Part shown: piece after piece, positions 16,996-25,165 of the stretch
How positions within the stretch are numbered: position 1 is the first letter of the stretch
Layout of the letters: every line of letters begins with the position of its first letter
NCBI GenBank assembly: GCA_003141495.1
Contig: PLMC01000088.1
Location: 332-38,392 of the forward strand
Length of the DNA stretch: 38,061 bases
From: Bacteroidales bacterium
Lineage (GTDB): Bacteria; Bacteroidota; Bacteroidia; Bacteroidales; VadinHA17
Reading direction: 5' to 3'
Made by a program: the position numbers and the translations under genes
The notes under the pieces: generated by a model
Database searches by the model: none
Seen by the model: the letters and a program-made list of their open reading frames with translations, nothing else
What the model was told of the DNA's origin: nothing

Positions 16996-17003
16996 TATTT
17001 TTG
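16996..17003 (+). promoter_or_regulatory. Candidate -7 element of the corrinoid operon
   Basis: TATTTTTG fits TAnnTTTG and lies 40 bases before the start codon at 17044. The nearest upstream TTG (16967-16969) is spaced too far, so this promoter is weak on its own, as expected if the AraC protein activates it. GTAGT occurs twice just upstream (around 16957 and 16972) and could be part of an activator site. Confidence 0.4.
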
Positions 17004-17043
17004 TAATAACTATTTAATATGTACAAAATAAAATCAATTAATT

Positions 17044-17712
17044 ATGGAAGATTTGCTCGAAAAGTTGCTTGAAGCTGTGGAATTGGGAAAGGTTGATAAA
17101 AAATCCCCTTATCCTCCCAATTTAAAAGATCAGGATGGAGCTTATGAACTTGCAGGGAAAGCGCTTGAACAGGGATGCAAACCCGATGAGATCCTTGAAA
17201 AGGCATTAATACCAGCAATGGCAAATGTTGGTAACAGATACAGTCGCAGAGAGATATATGTACCTCAGATGCTTATGTCAGCAAAAGCAATGGGTGGTGC
17301 AATGCTTCACCTTAAACCATTCTTTCAGTCGGGTGAAACAAAAAGAAAAGGAACTTTTATAATAGGTACTGTTACAGGCGACCTTCATGATATAGGGAAG
17401 AATCTTGTTTCAATGATGGTGGAAGGTGCTGGCTGGGAGGTAATTGACCTTGGTGTTGATGTCAGTACCGAAAAATTCATTAAGGCAATAGAAGAAAAAC
17501 CCAGCGCTGTCGTAGGTCTTTCAGCCTTGTTGACGACTACCATGGAAAACATGAGAAAGATTGTAGCCGACATTAAAACAAAGTATGCTGGAGTCAAGAT
17601 ACTAGTAGGAGGAGCCCCGGTAACAATGGAGTATTGTAAAAAGATCGGAGCCGATTTTTATTCACCTGATCCACAGGGTGCAGTCAATTATTTAAAAAAC
17701 CTTGCATCATAG
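17044..17712 (+). CDS. Corrinoid (methyl-carrier) protein, MtaC/MtvC-type
   Basis: A 222-residue protein of the usual length for stand-alone methyl-carrying corrinoid proteins. Residues 1-90 or so form the four-helix cap domain ('GCKPDEILEKALIPAMANVG', 'EIYVPQMLMSAKAM'). The rest is the Rossmann-like B12-binding domain with the base-off/His-on motif 'GDLHDIGKNLV' (D113-x-H115-x-x-G118), 'VVGLSALLTTTMENM' and the 'VGGAPV' loop. H115 is the predicted lower cobalt ligand. The protein would accept a methyl group on cob(I)amide from a UroD-type methyltransferase and hand it to the methyltransferase encoded 18 bases downstream. It is the first gene of a six-gene operon that includes every partner needed for methyl transfer to THF. 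The reverse direction is chemically possible. Confidence 0.9.
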   Translation: MEDLLEKLLEAVELGKVDKKSPYPPNLKDQDGAYELAGKALEQGCKPDEILEKALIPAMANVGNRYSRREIYVPQMLMSAKAMGGAMLHLKPFFQSGETKRKGTFIIGTVTGDLHDIGKNLVSMMVEGAGWEVIDLGVDVSTEKFIKAIEEKPSAVVGLSALLTTTMENMRKIVADIKTKYAGVKILVGGAPVTMEYCKKIGADFYSPDPQGAVNYLKNLAS

Positions 17713-17730
17713 CGATTTAACCTATTGTAA

Positions 17731-18576
17731 ATGAAAACAATACTGTGCGGAAGTACCAGAGAGGTTATAATTGATACTAATGGTCCGGTTATAATTATCG
17801 GGGAGAGTATTAACCCAACAAGACGAAAAAAGCTGGTATCCACATTACAGGAAGGGAATTTTGAATATGTGCTTGAGTTAGCCAGAATACAGATCGATGC
17901 AATGGCTGATGTCCTGGATGTCAACGTAGGTTTCCCTGGCGTTGATGATGTAAAACTACTTCCGGAAACTGTAATAGCAATTCAGAATAAATTCGATATT
18001 CCGCTTTGCCTTGATTCTCCCAATCCTAAGGCTATTGAAGCAGCGCTTAAGGTGGCAAATGGGAAATGCCTTATTAATTCTGTGAATGGAGAAGAACATT
18101 CTTTAAATGCTATCCTGCCTGTTGCAAAAGAATTTGGTGCTGCCATAATTGGATTGGTAATGGATGATAACGGGATCACTCACGATCCAGAAAAAAGACT
18201 AGCCATTGCTGAAAAGATACTTGAGAGAGCACTTAAGCTGGGGATCAAAGAGGAGTACGTTGTTATCGACCCTCTTGCTATGGCTGTAAGCGCCGATCCA
18301 AATGCATGCATGGTTACTATGAAAACTATCAGGCTTATTCATCAGAAACTTGGGCTTAATATTACTATGGGCGCAAGCAATATATCTTTCGGATTGCCAA
18401 ACAGGGAAATCCTGAATGCTGCCTTTATGACATTATCAATACTGAACGGGCTTACCTGTCCGATTGCAAACCCTGAGAAGATAACTGCTGCTGTAAGAGC
18501 TGCAGATCTTATACTTGGGCGCGATGATTTTGCAATGAGATTTATAGAGTATTCACAAAGAACTATTAATGTATAA
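17731..18576 (+). CDS. Methyltetrahydrofolate:corrinoid methyltransferase (pterin-binding)
   Basis: A 281-residue TIM-barrel protein of the pterin-binding family that contains AcsE, the MetH THF domain and the methyltransferase II enzymes (MtvA type) of acetogen O-demethylases. Visible motifs: 'GESINPTRRKK' (from residue 24), 'DVLDVNVGFPG' (61-70), 'CLDSPNPKAIEAAL' (93-106), 'INSVNGE' (115-121), 'MGASNISFGLPNR' (213-225). These contact the pterin and match AcsE-like enzymes better than dihydropteroate synthase, which works in folate synthesis. It would move the methyl group between the corrinoid protein upstream and tetrahydrofolate. No B12 domain is attached, consistent with use of the separate carrier. 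Confidence 0.88.
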   Translation: MKTILCGSTREVIIDTNGPVIIIGESINPTRRKKLVSTLQEGNFEYVLELARIQIDAMADVLDVNVGFPGVDDVKLLPETVIAIQNKFDIPLCLDSPNPKAIEAALKVANGKCLINSVNGEEHSLNAILPVAKEFGAAIIGLVMDDNGITHDPEKRLAIAEKILERALKLGIKEEYVVIDPLAMAVSADPNACMVTMKTIRLIHQKLGLNITMGASNISFGLPNREILNAAFMTLSILNGLTCPIANPEKITAAVRAADLILGRDDFAMRFIEYSQRTINV

Positions 18577-18626
18577 TTGAGAAAATTAGTTCTTGATTCT
18601 GCACAATAACTTCTAATCTTTTTTCA

Positions 18627-20069
18627 ATGTCTCTTTTTACACCTTCGCGCAGATGGCAGCCAGCATTTTATCCTTTTAAGAAAGAAAAATTTGTCAGGCG
18701 TCTGCTTGCAAAAACCGAACTTCTTGTAAAAGGTCCGCTTTTTGGGTGCAGAATGTGCGGAAATTGTCTTCTCCAGGAAACAGCTTTTATATGTCCTATG
18801 GAATGCCCCAAAGGTATGAGAAATGGACCATGTGGCGGCACAACATCCTCAAAGAATTGTTATGTCGACGAAACACGTAAATGCATATGGTATTGTATTT
18901 ATAAACGAGCAGAACAATTGGGTAGAGAAGATATGCTACTTGAAGTACTTCCCCCTCTAGATTGGGAAAAGGTTGGAACAGAAACATGGGGCGAAGTAGT
19001 ACGGCAAATCCAAAAAGTGGGTACTGCAAATTTTTTAAAGGCTATGCTCTCAAAAGATAAAGAAATAAAATCAAAGACATGGGATAGCGTCTTTAAAACA
19101 ATTCGTCAGCCTGATTGGTGGAAGGGTGATTCTGATTACCACGCACCCGGCTACATCGAACCTTTTTCGGATCTTGAGAAGCAACTACAGGAGGGAGAAT
19201 TTGTTGTTACGACTGAAGTGACACCACCATTAAATGCAAATACTGATAGATTGGCTAAAGATATCGAACAGGTAAAGCGTTGGATAACAGCTGTAAACTT
19301 TACTGATTCTTCCTCTGCACGGCCGAGAATGTCGAGTATAGTATGTTGTAAAGTAGCTAACGATCATAATGTTGAACCTGTCTTGCAAATAGCAGCACGC
19401 GATACAACGCGAACCGGACTCCAGGCTAATATAATTGGTATTAACGAATTGGGTATATTCAATGTTTTATGCGTCACCGGCGATAGCGCAAAGGTGGGTC
19501 CTTCACCAATGAGTAGTATGAACCTTCTCGATATCGACTCAGTTCAAATGTTATGGTTATTGAGACGGATGCGCGATGAAGGAATTTATCTTGATGGAAG
19601 AAAAATGAAAAATCCCCCTAAAATGTTTCTTGGAGCTGCAACAACCCCTTTTGCCTCAGACCCAAGATTACAGGCAATAAAGGATCATAAAAAAGTAAAT
19701 GCCGGTGCACAGTTCTTCCAGACTAATCTTGTCTTTGATACTGAGAGACTTGACGCATGGTTTGAACAACTCGATAAAAGGAACATCCTCGACAAAGTAT
19801 ACATATTAATTGGTATTGCTCCTCTGAAAAGCTTTAAAGTGGCTGAATACCTTCATACGAAAGTTCCAGGAGTCAGCCTGCCGGATAATATATTAAGCAG
19901 GATGGAAAAAGCAGGCGAAGGTGCTCCAGAGGAAGGAACTCAGATTGCCTTGGAATTGATTGAGTCAATTAAGAAAAAAAAGGGAGTTAATGGCATTCAC
20001 ATAATGTCCTTAGGATGGGAATCAGTAGTCCAGAGGATCGTAACCGATTCGGGTCTCTTACGTAAGTGA
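18627..20069 (+). CDS. Fused MetV-MetF methylenetetrahydrofolate reductase
   Basis: A 480-residue fusion. The N-terminal part is the cysteine-rich domain otherwise found as separate MetV or at the tail of some MTHFRs. Its nine cysteines at 41, 44, 47, 56, 60, 69, 78, 86 and 90 ('GCRMCGNCLL', 'CPMECPKGMRNGPCGGT') should bind iron-sulfur clusters. From about residue 180 a MetF TIM barrel follows: 'FVVTTEVTPPLNANTDR' with the active-site-type E197, 'AVNFTDSSSARPRM', 'GIFNVLCVTGD', 'GAQFFQTNLVFD'. It interconverts methyl-THF and methylene-THF on FAD. In acetogens MetV and MetF are usually two subunits. Here they are one chain, and no NADH-binding or Hdr/Rnf partner gene adjoins. In this operon I expect the oxidative direction. 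The electron acceptor is unknown. Confidence 0.85.
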   Translation: MSLFTPSRRWQPAFYPFKKEKFVRRLLAKTELLVKGPLFGCRMCGNCLLQETAFICPMECPKGMRNGPCGGTTSSKNCYVDETRKCIWYCIYKRAEQLGREDMLLEVLPPLDWEKVGTETWGEVVRQIQKVGTANFLKAMLSKDKEIKSKTWDSVFKTIRQPDWWKGDSDYHAPGYIEPFSDLEKQLQEGEFVVTTEVTPPLNANTDRLAKDIEQVKRWITAVNFTDSSSARPRMSSIVCCKVANDHNVEPVLQIAARDTTRTGLQANIIGINELGIFNVLCVTGDSAKVGPSPMSSMNLLDIDSVQMLWLLRRMRDEGIYLDGRKMKNPPKMFLGAATTPFASDPRLQAIKDHKKVNAGAQFFQTNLVFDTERLDAWFEQLDKRNILDKVYILIGIAPLKSFKVAEYLHTKVPGVSLPDNILSRMEKAGEGAPEEGTQIALELIESIKKKKGVNGIHIMSLGWESVVQRIVTDSGLLRK

Positions 20070-20119
20070 AATATATTTATGATAAATTTTATTAGACTTA
20101 CTGACAAATAGTTGTAAAA

Positions 20120-20818
20120 ATGGAAAGTACTCATTTTCAATTTGCTTTATCAGAACTGAACCTTAATGTTTCTCAGATTGAGAGTGTGATGGGGTATAAA
20201 CAGGGCGAATCGCAGGAAACCATCTCGGATCTTATTTCTGAAGTGCTTAAAGAAACGGAGGCGATCTGCAATATAAAGGGTGAATATAGGATTTTATCAG
20301 ATATTCAGTTTAATGATGTTGAAAAAACGATTGAAATCAATCATCTGGTTTTTCAGATAAAGAAGATTGTTTACGGGCTAATTAAAAAATCAGATTCAAT
20401 AGCCGTTTTTCTTTGTACTGCTGGTGAAGGTATCGGGATCAGAAGCAAGAAAGCAATGAAGGAGGGTGATCTTTTAACAGGTTATATATATGATGTTATT
20501 GGTAGTGAAATAGTTGAATCAGCGGCGGATTTGATGCAGAATGAACTTGAAAAAACAGTGATTTCTTCCGGAAAGAAAATAACTAACCGGTATAGCCCGG
20601 GATATTGTGGTTGGGATGTTACAGAGCAACATAAATTATTCGAGCTTGTTCCCAGTAATTTTTGTGGCATCAGATTAACTGAATCGGCACTCATGGATCC
20701 TATTAAATCTGTCAGTGGTATTATTGGTATAGGTGAAAATGTCAGGTTTAATCCTTATACATGTAATTTGTGCGACAATAAGAATTGTATTTATGGGAAT
20801 GCAAGAGAAAAAAACTAA
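20120..20818 (+). CDS. Stand-alone MetH-type B12 reactivation domain protein
   Basis: A 232-residue protein resembling only the C-terminal activation domain of cobalamin-dependent methionine synthase. The AdoMet-binding signature is clear: 'NRYSPGYCGWDVTEQHKLF' (156-174), 'CGIRLTESALMDPIKSVSG' (182-200). A short C-terminal cysteine cluster follows, C215-x2-C218-x4-C223 in 'YTCNLCDNKNCIYG', which MetH lacks and which might hold a metal or iron-sulfur centre. Its likely job is reductive methylation or reduction of the corrinoid protein when cob(I) is oxidised to inactive cob(II). Acetogens use the ATP-dependent iron-sulfur activator RACo for this, and none is present. The flanking genes support the corrinoid-activation role. 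That the protein uses SAM is inferred from the motif. Confidence 0.8.
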   Translation: MESTHFQFALSELNLNVSQIESVMGYKQGESQETISDLISEVLKETEAICNIKGEYRILSDIQFNDVEKTIEINHLVFQIKKIVYGLIKKSDSIAVFLCTAGEGIGIRSKKAMKEGDLLTGYIYDVIGSEIVESAADLMQNELEKTVISSGKKITNRYSPGYCGWDVTEQHKLFELVPSNFCGIRLTESALMDPIKSVSGIIGIGENVRFNPYTCNLCDNKNCIYGNAREKN

Positions 20819-20932
20819 AGATCAAGTTTTAATCACTAGAAGATGAGAAAAATGTTTACTTAATATTACATATTTTAAATAACAAATTGGTAATCAATAT
20901 TACATTACTAAAAACTTCAAGAACTAAAAAAG

Positions 20933-22039
20933 ATGAAGAAAAATATGATAGAATGGAAAAACTCCATTATTGCTTCGGAAGAGATAAAAGCTATGCCGAT
21001 AATGACCTATCCAGGGTTAAATATTCTGGGAAAAACTGTATTGGAATTGGTTACAGACGGTGAAGTTCAATACCGAAGTCTTAAAGCATTGTCAGACAGG
21101 TATCCAACAATAGCATCTGCTACATTAGTAATGGCTCTATACGTTGAGGCAGAAGCATTTGGCAGTGAGATAAACTATGGTCAAACCGAGATTCCTACTG
21201 TTTCAAAAAGGTTGATTGACTCTTTTGACTCATTAGCAAGTCTGAATATACCAGAAATAGGTGAAGGCAAAACCCGTGAGCATCTGAAAGCTGCAAAACT
21301 GGCAACAGAAAACATCACAGATCATCCGGTTTTTGGAGGGATTATTGGCCCTTATTCACTTGCCGGGCGGCTTTATGACATTACAGAGATGATGGCTGCC
21401 ATACTTATTGAACCCGAAGGAGCTCACAAATTATTGCAGGTTTGCACAGACTTTCTCAAAAAATATGCTAAGGCTTTCAAAGATGCAGGTTGTAATGGTA
21501 TTATAGTAGCCGAACCTGCTGCCGGTTTATTGGCCGAGAAAGAGTGTAATGAATTTTCATCCTTCTATGTTAAACAAATAGTTGACCATGTTCAGGACGA
21601 AAACTTTATAGTTATTCTGCATAATTGTGGAAATACTGTACCTCTTGTAAATTCAATGGTTTCGACAGGAAGTGCAGGTTTCCACTTTGGTAATGCGGTT
21701 GATATGCTCGATATTTTACCATATATACCTTCAGACCGTTTAGTCTTTGGCAACCTAGATCCTGTAGGGATTATTAAAAATGGTACGCCTGAAATCATCA
21801 GAGCAGAAACACTTGAATTATTAAATAAAACAGCCTCGTTTAAAAACTTTGTTTTGTCTTCGGGATGCGATATACCTCCGAGTACAAAAATCGAAAACAT
21901 TGATGCATTGTTTAATGCATTAAATGAGTACAATGAGGATCAATTAAACTCAATAAAAGATGACTTTAGTAGCTTTTTTGAGAATGAATTATTAGAGAGA
22001 GAGGTGCTCTGTTGGGATAACACTCTTTCAGTGGCTTAA
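20933..22039 (+). CDS. UroD-superfamily methyltransferase, MtaA-like with H-x-C...C site
   Basis: A 368-residue protein with the best MtaA/MtbA-like features of the three paralogues. It reads 'FGGIIGPYSLAGRLYDITEM' and 'GCNGIIVAEPAAGLLAEKEC', then the zinc site H230-x-C232 ('VILHNCGNTVPLVNSM') and C312 ('LSSGCDIPPSTKIENIDALF') 79 residues on, the H-x-C-x(n)-C arrangement of methylcobamide:thiol methyltransferases. Bacteroidota do not make coenzyme M, so the partner is either a methylated donor feeding the operon's corrinoid protein or a thiol such as homocysteine, as in core-MetE-type enzymes. The first fits the operon better, since it already has a route from corrinoid to THF. The 114-base gap before it is the largest in the operon and could hold a secondary promoter, but none was recognised. 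Confidence 0.82.
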   Translation: MKKNMIEWKNSIIASEEIKAMPIMTYPGLNILGKTVLELVTDGEVQYRSLKALSDRYPTIASATLVMALYVEAEAFGSEINYGQTEIPTVSKRLIDSFDSLASLNIPEIGEGKTREHLKAAKLATENITDHPVFGGIIGPYSLAGRLYDITEMMAAILIEPEGAHKLLQVCTDFLKKYAKAFKDAGCNGIIVAEPAAGLLAEKECNEFSSFYVKQIVDHVQDENFIVILHNCGNTVPLVNSMVSTGSAGFHFGNAVDMLDILPYIPSDRLVFGNLDPVGIIKNGTPEIIRAETLELLNKTASFKNFVLSSGCDIPPSTKIENIDALFNALNEYNEDQLNSIKDDFSSFFENELLEREVLCWDNTLSVA

Positions 22040-22091
22040 AGAATAACTTCAAAAACCATTATTATATCAAATTGAAAATTATAACGTTATA

Positions 22092-23762
22092 ATGAAGACA
22101 GATATTGAAATTGCTCAGCAGGTTGTTATAAGACCTATCGTGGAAATTGCTGAAAAGCTCGGTATTAACCCTGACGAACTTGAATTATATGGTAAGTATA
22201 AAGCAAAAATCCCCATATCCCTGATTGATGAAGGACGAGTAAAAAAAGGGAAGCTGATACTTGTTACTGCTATTACACCCACACCTGCCGGAGAAGGGAA
22301 AACAACTACATCAATCGGTCTTGCACAGGCTCTCAACCGTATTGGCAAAAAAGCAACAGTGGTTCTTCGTGAACCTTCTCTTGGACCCGTTTTCGGGATT
22401 AAAGGAGGTGCAGCAGGGGGAGGATATTCCCAGGTAATTCCAATGGAAGACATTAACCTTCATTTTACAGGAGATATGTCCGCGGTTGAAAAGGCTCATA
22501 ACCTTCTGGCAGCGCTAATTGATAATAATATTCAACTAAATGAAGGTAATCTTGATATAGATCCTCGAACTATAACCTGGAAAAGGGTTATGGATATGAA
22601 TGAAAGGTCACTTCGAGATATTATCATTGGGCTAGGTGGTTCAAATCAAGGTGTGCCTAGGGAATCTGGGTTTAATATTACAGCGGCGTCTGAAGTTATG
22701 GCGATACTTTGTATCGCTAAAGATCTTATGGACCTGAAAAAAAGACTTGGAGACATATTTGTAGGTTATACTTATAGTGGGAAACCTATTTTTGCCCGCG
22801 ATCTTAAGGCAAATGGAGCGATGACTGCACTGTTGAAAGAGGCCATAAAGCCAAATCTGGTGCAGACTCTTGAAGGTACTCCAGCTATTATTCATGGAGG
22901 CCCCTTTGCCAACATAGCCCAGGGAACAAATTCCATCATTGCTACAAAAATGGGACTGACCTTTAGTGATTATGTCGTAACTGAAGCAGGTTTTGCAAGT
23001 GAATTAGGGGCAGAAAAATTCTTCAATATTAAGTCCCGTTTTGGTAATCTACATACAGATGCGGTTGTGATAGTAGCAACAATACGTGCCCTTAAGTATC
23101 ATGGAGGTCTCAAGCTGTCAGAATTGCTTAAAGAAGATCTTGAAGCTCTTAAAAATGGATTTGACAACCTCGACAAACATATTGAAAATATGAAATATTA
23201 TGGTTTCAATCCCGTGATTTCAATAAATAAATTTGATAAAGATACAGAAGCAGAAATTAATCTGCTTAAGGAACATTGTAATTCACAAAGTGTTGCAGTT
23301 GCCCTTAATGAAGCATGGTCGAAAGGGGGAGAAGGAGCAATCGAACTTGCTAACTGTGTACTTAAAGCAATAAACAACTCTCCTACTGGCTTTAAACCAC
23401 TTTATGATCTTGAATGGTCATTTGAGAAGAAAATTGAGACCATAGCCTCCAGGATGTATGGTGCGGATCATGTCGAATATACCGTGCTTGCCAAGCAGCA
23501 GTTAAAGAAGATAGAAGAACTAGGACTAGGTAATCTGGCGGTATGCATAGCAAAAACACAAAAATCACTTTCAGACAATGAGCATAAGAAAGGTTGCCCT
23601 AAAGGATTTACTTTCAAAATCAGAGAAGTTGAACTCTCTTCCGGCGCAGGTTTTATAGTACCGATTGCAGGTACAATAATGCGTATGCCAGGTCTGCCCT
23701 CAAATCCTTCTGCTGAAAAGATAGATATCGATGAAAATGGTAAAATAACAGGGCTTTTTTAG
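22092..23762 (+). CDS. fhs: Formate-tetrahydrofolate ligase
   Basis: A 556-residue protein of the normal family length (about 555-560). The P-loop is 'TPTPAGEGKTTTSIGLAQAL' (63-82). Further typical segments are 'LREPSLGPVFGIKGGAAGGG', 'INLHFTGDMSAVEKAHNLLA', 'ITAASEVMAILCIAKDLMDL', 'TEAGFASELGAEKFFNIK' and the end 'AGTIMRMPGLPSNPSAEKID'. It makes 10-formyl-THF from formate and ATP or, in reverse, formate and ATP from formyl-THF. As the last gene of a demethylation operon the reverse, energy-saving direction is likely. FolD/FchA steps between methylene- and formyl-THF are not encoded here and would come from elsewhere. A roughly 70-bp copy of its middle lies at 6933-7003. No clear terminator follows. 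Confidence 0.95.
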   Translation: MKTDIEIAQQVVIRPIVEIAEKLGINPDELELYGKYKAKIPISLIDEGRVKKGKLILVTAITPTPAGEGKTTTSIGLAQALNRIGKKATVVLREPSLGPVFGIKGGAAGGGYSQVIPMEDINLHFTGDMSAVEKAHNLLAALIDNNIQLNEGNLDIDPRTITWKRVMDMNERSLRDIIIGLGGSNQGVPRESGFNITAASEVMAILCIAKDLMDLKKRLGDIFVGYTYSGKPIFARDLKANGAMTALLKEAIKPNLVQTLEGTPAIIHGGPFANIAQGTNSIIATKMGLTFSDYVVTEAGFASELGAEKFFNIKSRFGNLHTDAVVIVATIRALKYHGGLKLSELLKEDLEALKNGFDNLDKHIENMKYYGFNPVISINKFDKDTEAEINLLKEHCNSQSVAVALNEAWSKGGEGAIELANCVLKAINNSPTGFKPLYDLEWSFEKKIETIASRMYGADHVEYTVLAKQQLKKIEELGLGNLAVCIAKTQKSLSDNEHKKGCPKGFTFKIREVELSSGAGFIVPIAGTIMRMPGLPSNPSAEKIDIDENGKITGLF

Positions 23763-24328
23763 AAGATCATTTTAGTCTGGATAATACATTAATTTAAAAC
23801 TAAACATAAAAATAGACTTTTGATTCTGCCTTTTCTTTTGGGTTTCGTGATTTAGTTTTTAGAGATGAGATTTCTTGATTTTTATATTATTGTGACATGT
23901 CCTTTTTTCGTGAAAGCTTCTACTTAAAGCCTAAAATCTAGCAATCATGTTATAATTTAGGAGAGGGGAAAGTATAAAAATAAGGATATTTTTTATGCTA
24001 CATTTTTTACTATCATTAAAAATATCTTCCTAAGTACCTCATATAGAAGGGTTATAGTTTGTTATTAGTTGGAGTGAACCGACTCAGCCACTATTTCGAT
24101 ATATTTGTTTAATAAATTGCGCCTTTTTTAAATGGTTTTTAACTGGTAATTAGTCACTTAAATTATGTTATTAGGTGTAATTTTGTCACACTAAAAAATA
24201 AAAAACCTTGTAAAGTACTAAATAACAATGGTTTATGTTTTAACAAAAGTGAATCTGGAGTGACTCGAATAACACCTCAATTACGCGTGATCAACTAAAT
24301 TTGATAACCCGTCAATGTGAATTAGGAT
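23763..24328. other. Intergenic stretch, nothing recognised
   Basis: About 565 very AT-rich bases between fhs and a small minus-strand gene. It contains TATATTTG at 24100-24107 (a -7-like element without a matching upstream TTG and with no gene after it on that strand). No ORF or RNA gene was found. Together with the AT-richness this looks like a junction at the end of an acquired segment. Confidence 0.35.
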
Positions 24329-24739
24329 TTAAGAAGATAAATCTAAAAGATTATCATCCTTATCAATATCGTGCCATAAACGCATCGACATTCTTTCATC
24401 GTATTCTTCATTATCCATGATTCGCCATATCCCAAAGTCATCAGGATTTAATATCTGGCTTACCGTGACAATTTTGTTCCTGGTAAAAAAGTATAGAATA
24501 CAATACAAATAACCATTTGCTTGGTAAACGTCCAATAAGCGTACAATATCGATAACTCCTTCTTCCTCAAAGGTGTAAATATTATTTACCTTAACAACCT
24601 GCCCAGTTGTACATATGCTCCTATGCTTCAGGTAATGCCAAGTAGAAAAGAAATGGCAACCAAGTTGAAGGAACCAGGACTTTAATTGTTTCCTCAGACT
24701 ATGTAAGAAGAATCGTATTCTAATTAATAATGTACTCAT
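24329..24739 (-). CDS. Hypothetical protein
   Basis: A 136-residue product with no family I recognise. The first 40 residues are basic and aromatic ('RIRFFLHSLRKQLKSWFLQL', 'HFFSTWHYLKHRSICTTG'). The remainder looks like a small folded beta-rich domain with acidic C-terminus ('VVKVNNIYTFEEEGVIDIVR', 'IWRIMDNEEYDERMSMRLWH'). Codon use is ordinary and there is no competing ORF on the other strand, so it is probably real. No signal peptide or clear membrane helix. The start is uncertain: the hydrophobic-basic head may be non-native, and an internal start near 'VVKVNN' cannot be excluded. It is isolated between fhs and the tRNA-Asp region. Confidence 0.45.
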   Translation of the reverse strand: MSTLLIRIRFFLHSLRKQLKSWFLQLGCHFFSTWHYLKHRSICTTGQVVKVNNIYTFEEEGVIDIVRLLDVYQANGYLYCILYFFTRNKIVTVSQILNPDDFGIWRIMDNEEYDERMSMRLWHDIDKDDNLLDLSS

Positions 24740-25078
24740 AATTAGGTACTTTGATGTATCCTGTGGATCTCTCCCCCGGTATATCCCCGGTCTTCAAGGT
24801 CAGCGGTGCTACAGAGATGAATTCTTAAAGCAAAATATGCTTTTTCCCGTTTCTAATAATAAATACCTGGCATAGTAGAAATATCCACAAAAGTCGCTAG
24901 GGAAAAATATTACGGAAAAGAAATTTTGATGGTCAAAATGTCTTTCTGAAATTTTTTTATAAAAAATTATAAAAATTATAGTAAATTGCAATTAAGTAAT
25001 TGATATATAGCTATTATCAAAGTATTTTTTCAAATGATTCTGATCATTCATAAATCCAGGTGCTAAGGAGAAAGTTTG
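24740..25078. other. Intergenic stretch with possible coding relic
   Basis: On the minus strand the frame from 24852 to a TAA at 24744-24742 encodes 36 residues ('KREKAYFALRIHLCSTADLE', 'DRGYTGGEIHRIHQST') with protein-like composition but no start codon, preceded by TAG. I do not recognise it. It could be the end of a lost gene. The rest is AT-rich and featureless. Confidence 0.3.
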
Positions 25079-25120
25079 TGGCAGATTTTGGCGGATTTTG
25101 TGGCGGATTTTGTGGCAGAC
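25079..25120. repeat. Tandem 12-bp repeats beside tRNA-Asp
   Basis: Three to four imperfect copies of TGGCGGATTTTG lie in a row: TGGCAGATTT (25079), TGGCGGATTTTG (25089), TGGCGGATTTTG (25101), then TGTGGCAGAC. They lie just past the tRNA-Asp terminator. GTGGCAGA-type repeats next to a tRNA resemble arm-type or core sites of tyrosine integrases, so this may be the scar of an integrated element. No integrase gene is present. Confidence 0.55.
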
Positions 25121-25127
25121 ATTAAAA

Positions 25128-25150
25128 AACCCCTTGAAAATCAAGGGGTT
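25128..25150 (-). terminator. Strong rho-independent terminator of tRNA-Asp
   Basis: A perfect 10-bp stem (AACCCCTTGA / TCAAGGGGTT) with a 3-base loop. On the minus strand it is followed by TTTTTTAAT. It lies 15 bases after the tRNA 3' end, so it ends the tRNA transcript. Confidence 0.85.
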
Positions 25151-25165
25151 ATAGGGTCTTATGGG

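Noticed and set aside
16906-17043. Cobalamin riboswitch before the corrinoid operon
   Set aside because: The gap is only 138 bases, has no B12-box-like sequence and is AT-rich without extended pairing.
20933-22039. Uroporphyrinogen decarboxylase HemE for haem synthesis
   Set aside because: The H-x-C...C zinc set and the corrinoid operon context match methyltransferases; no other haem genes are nearby.
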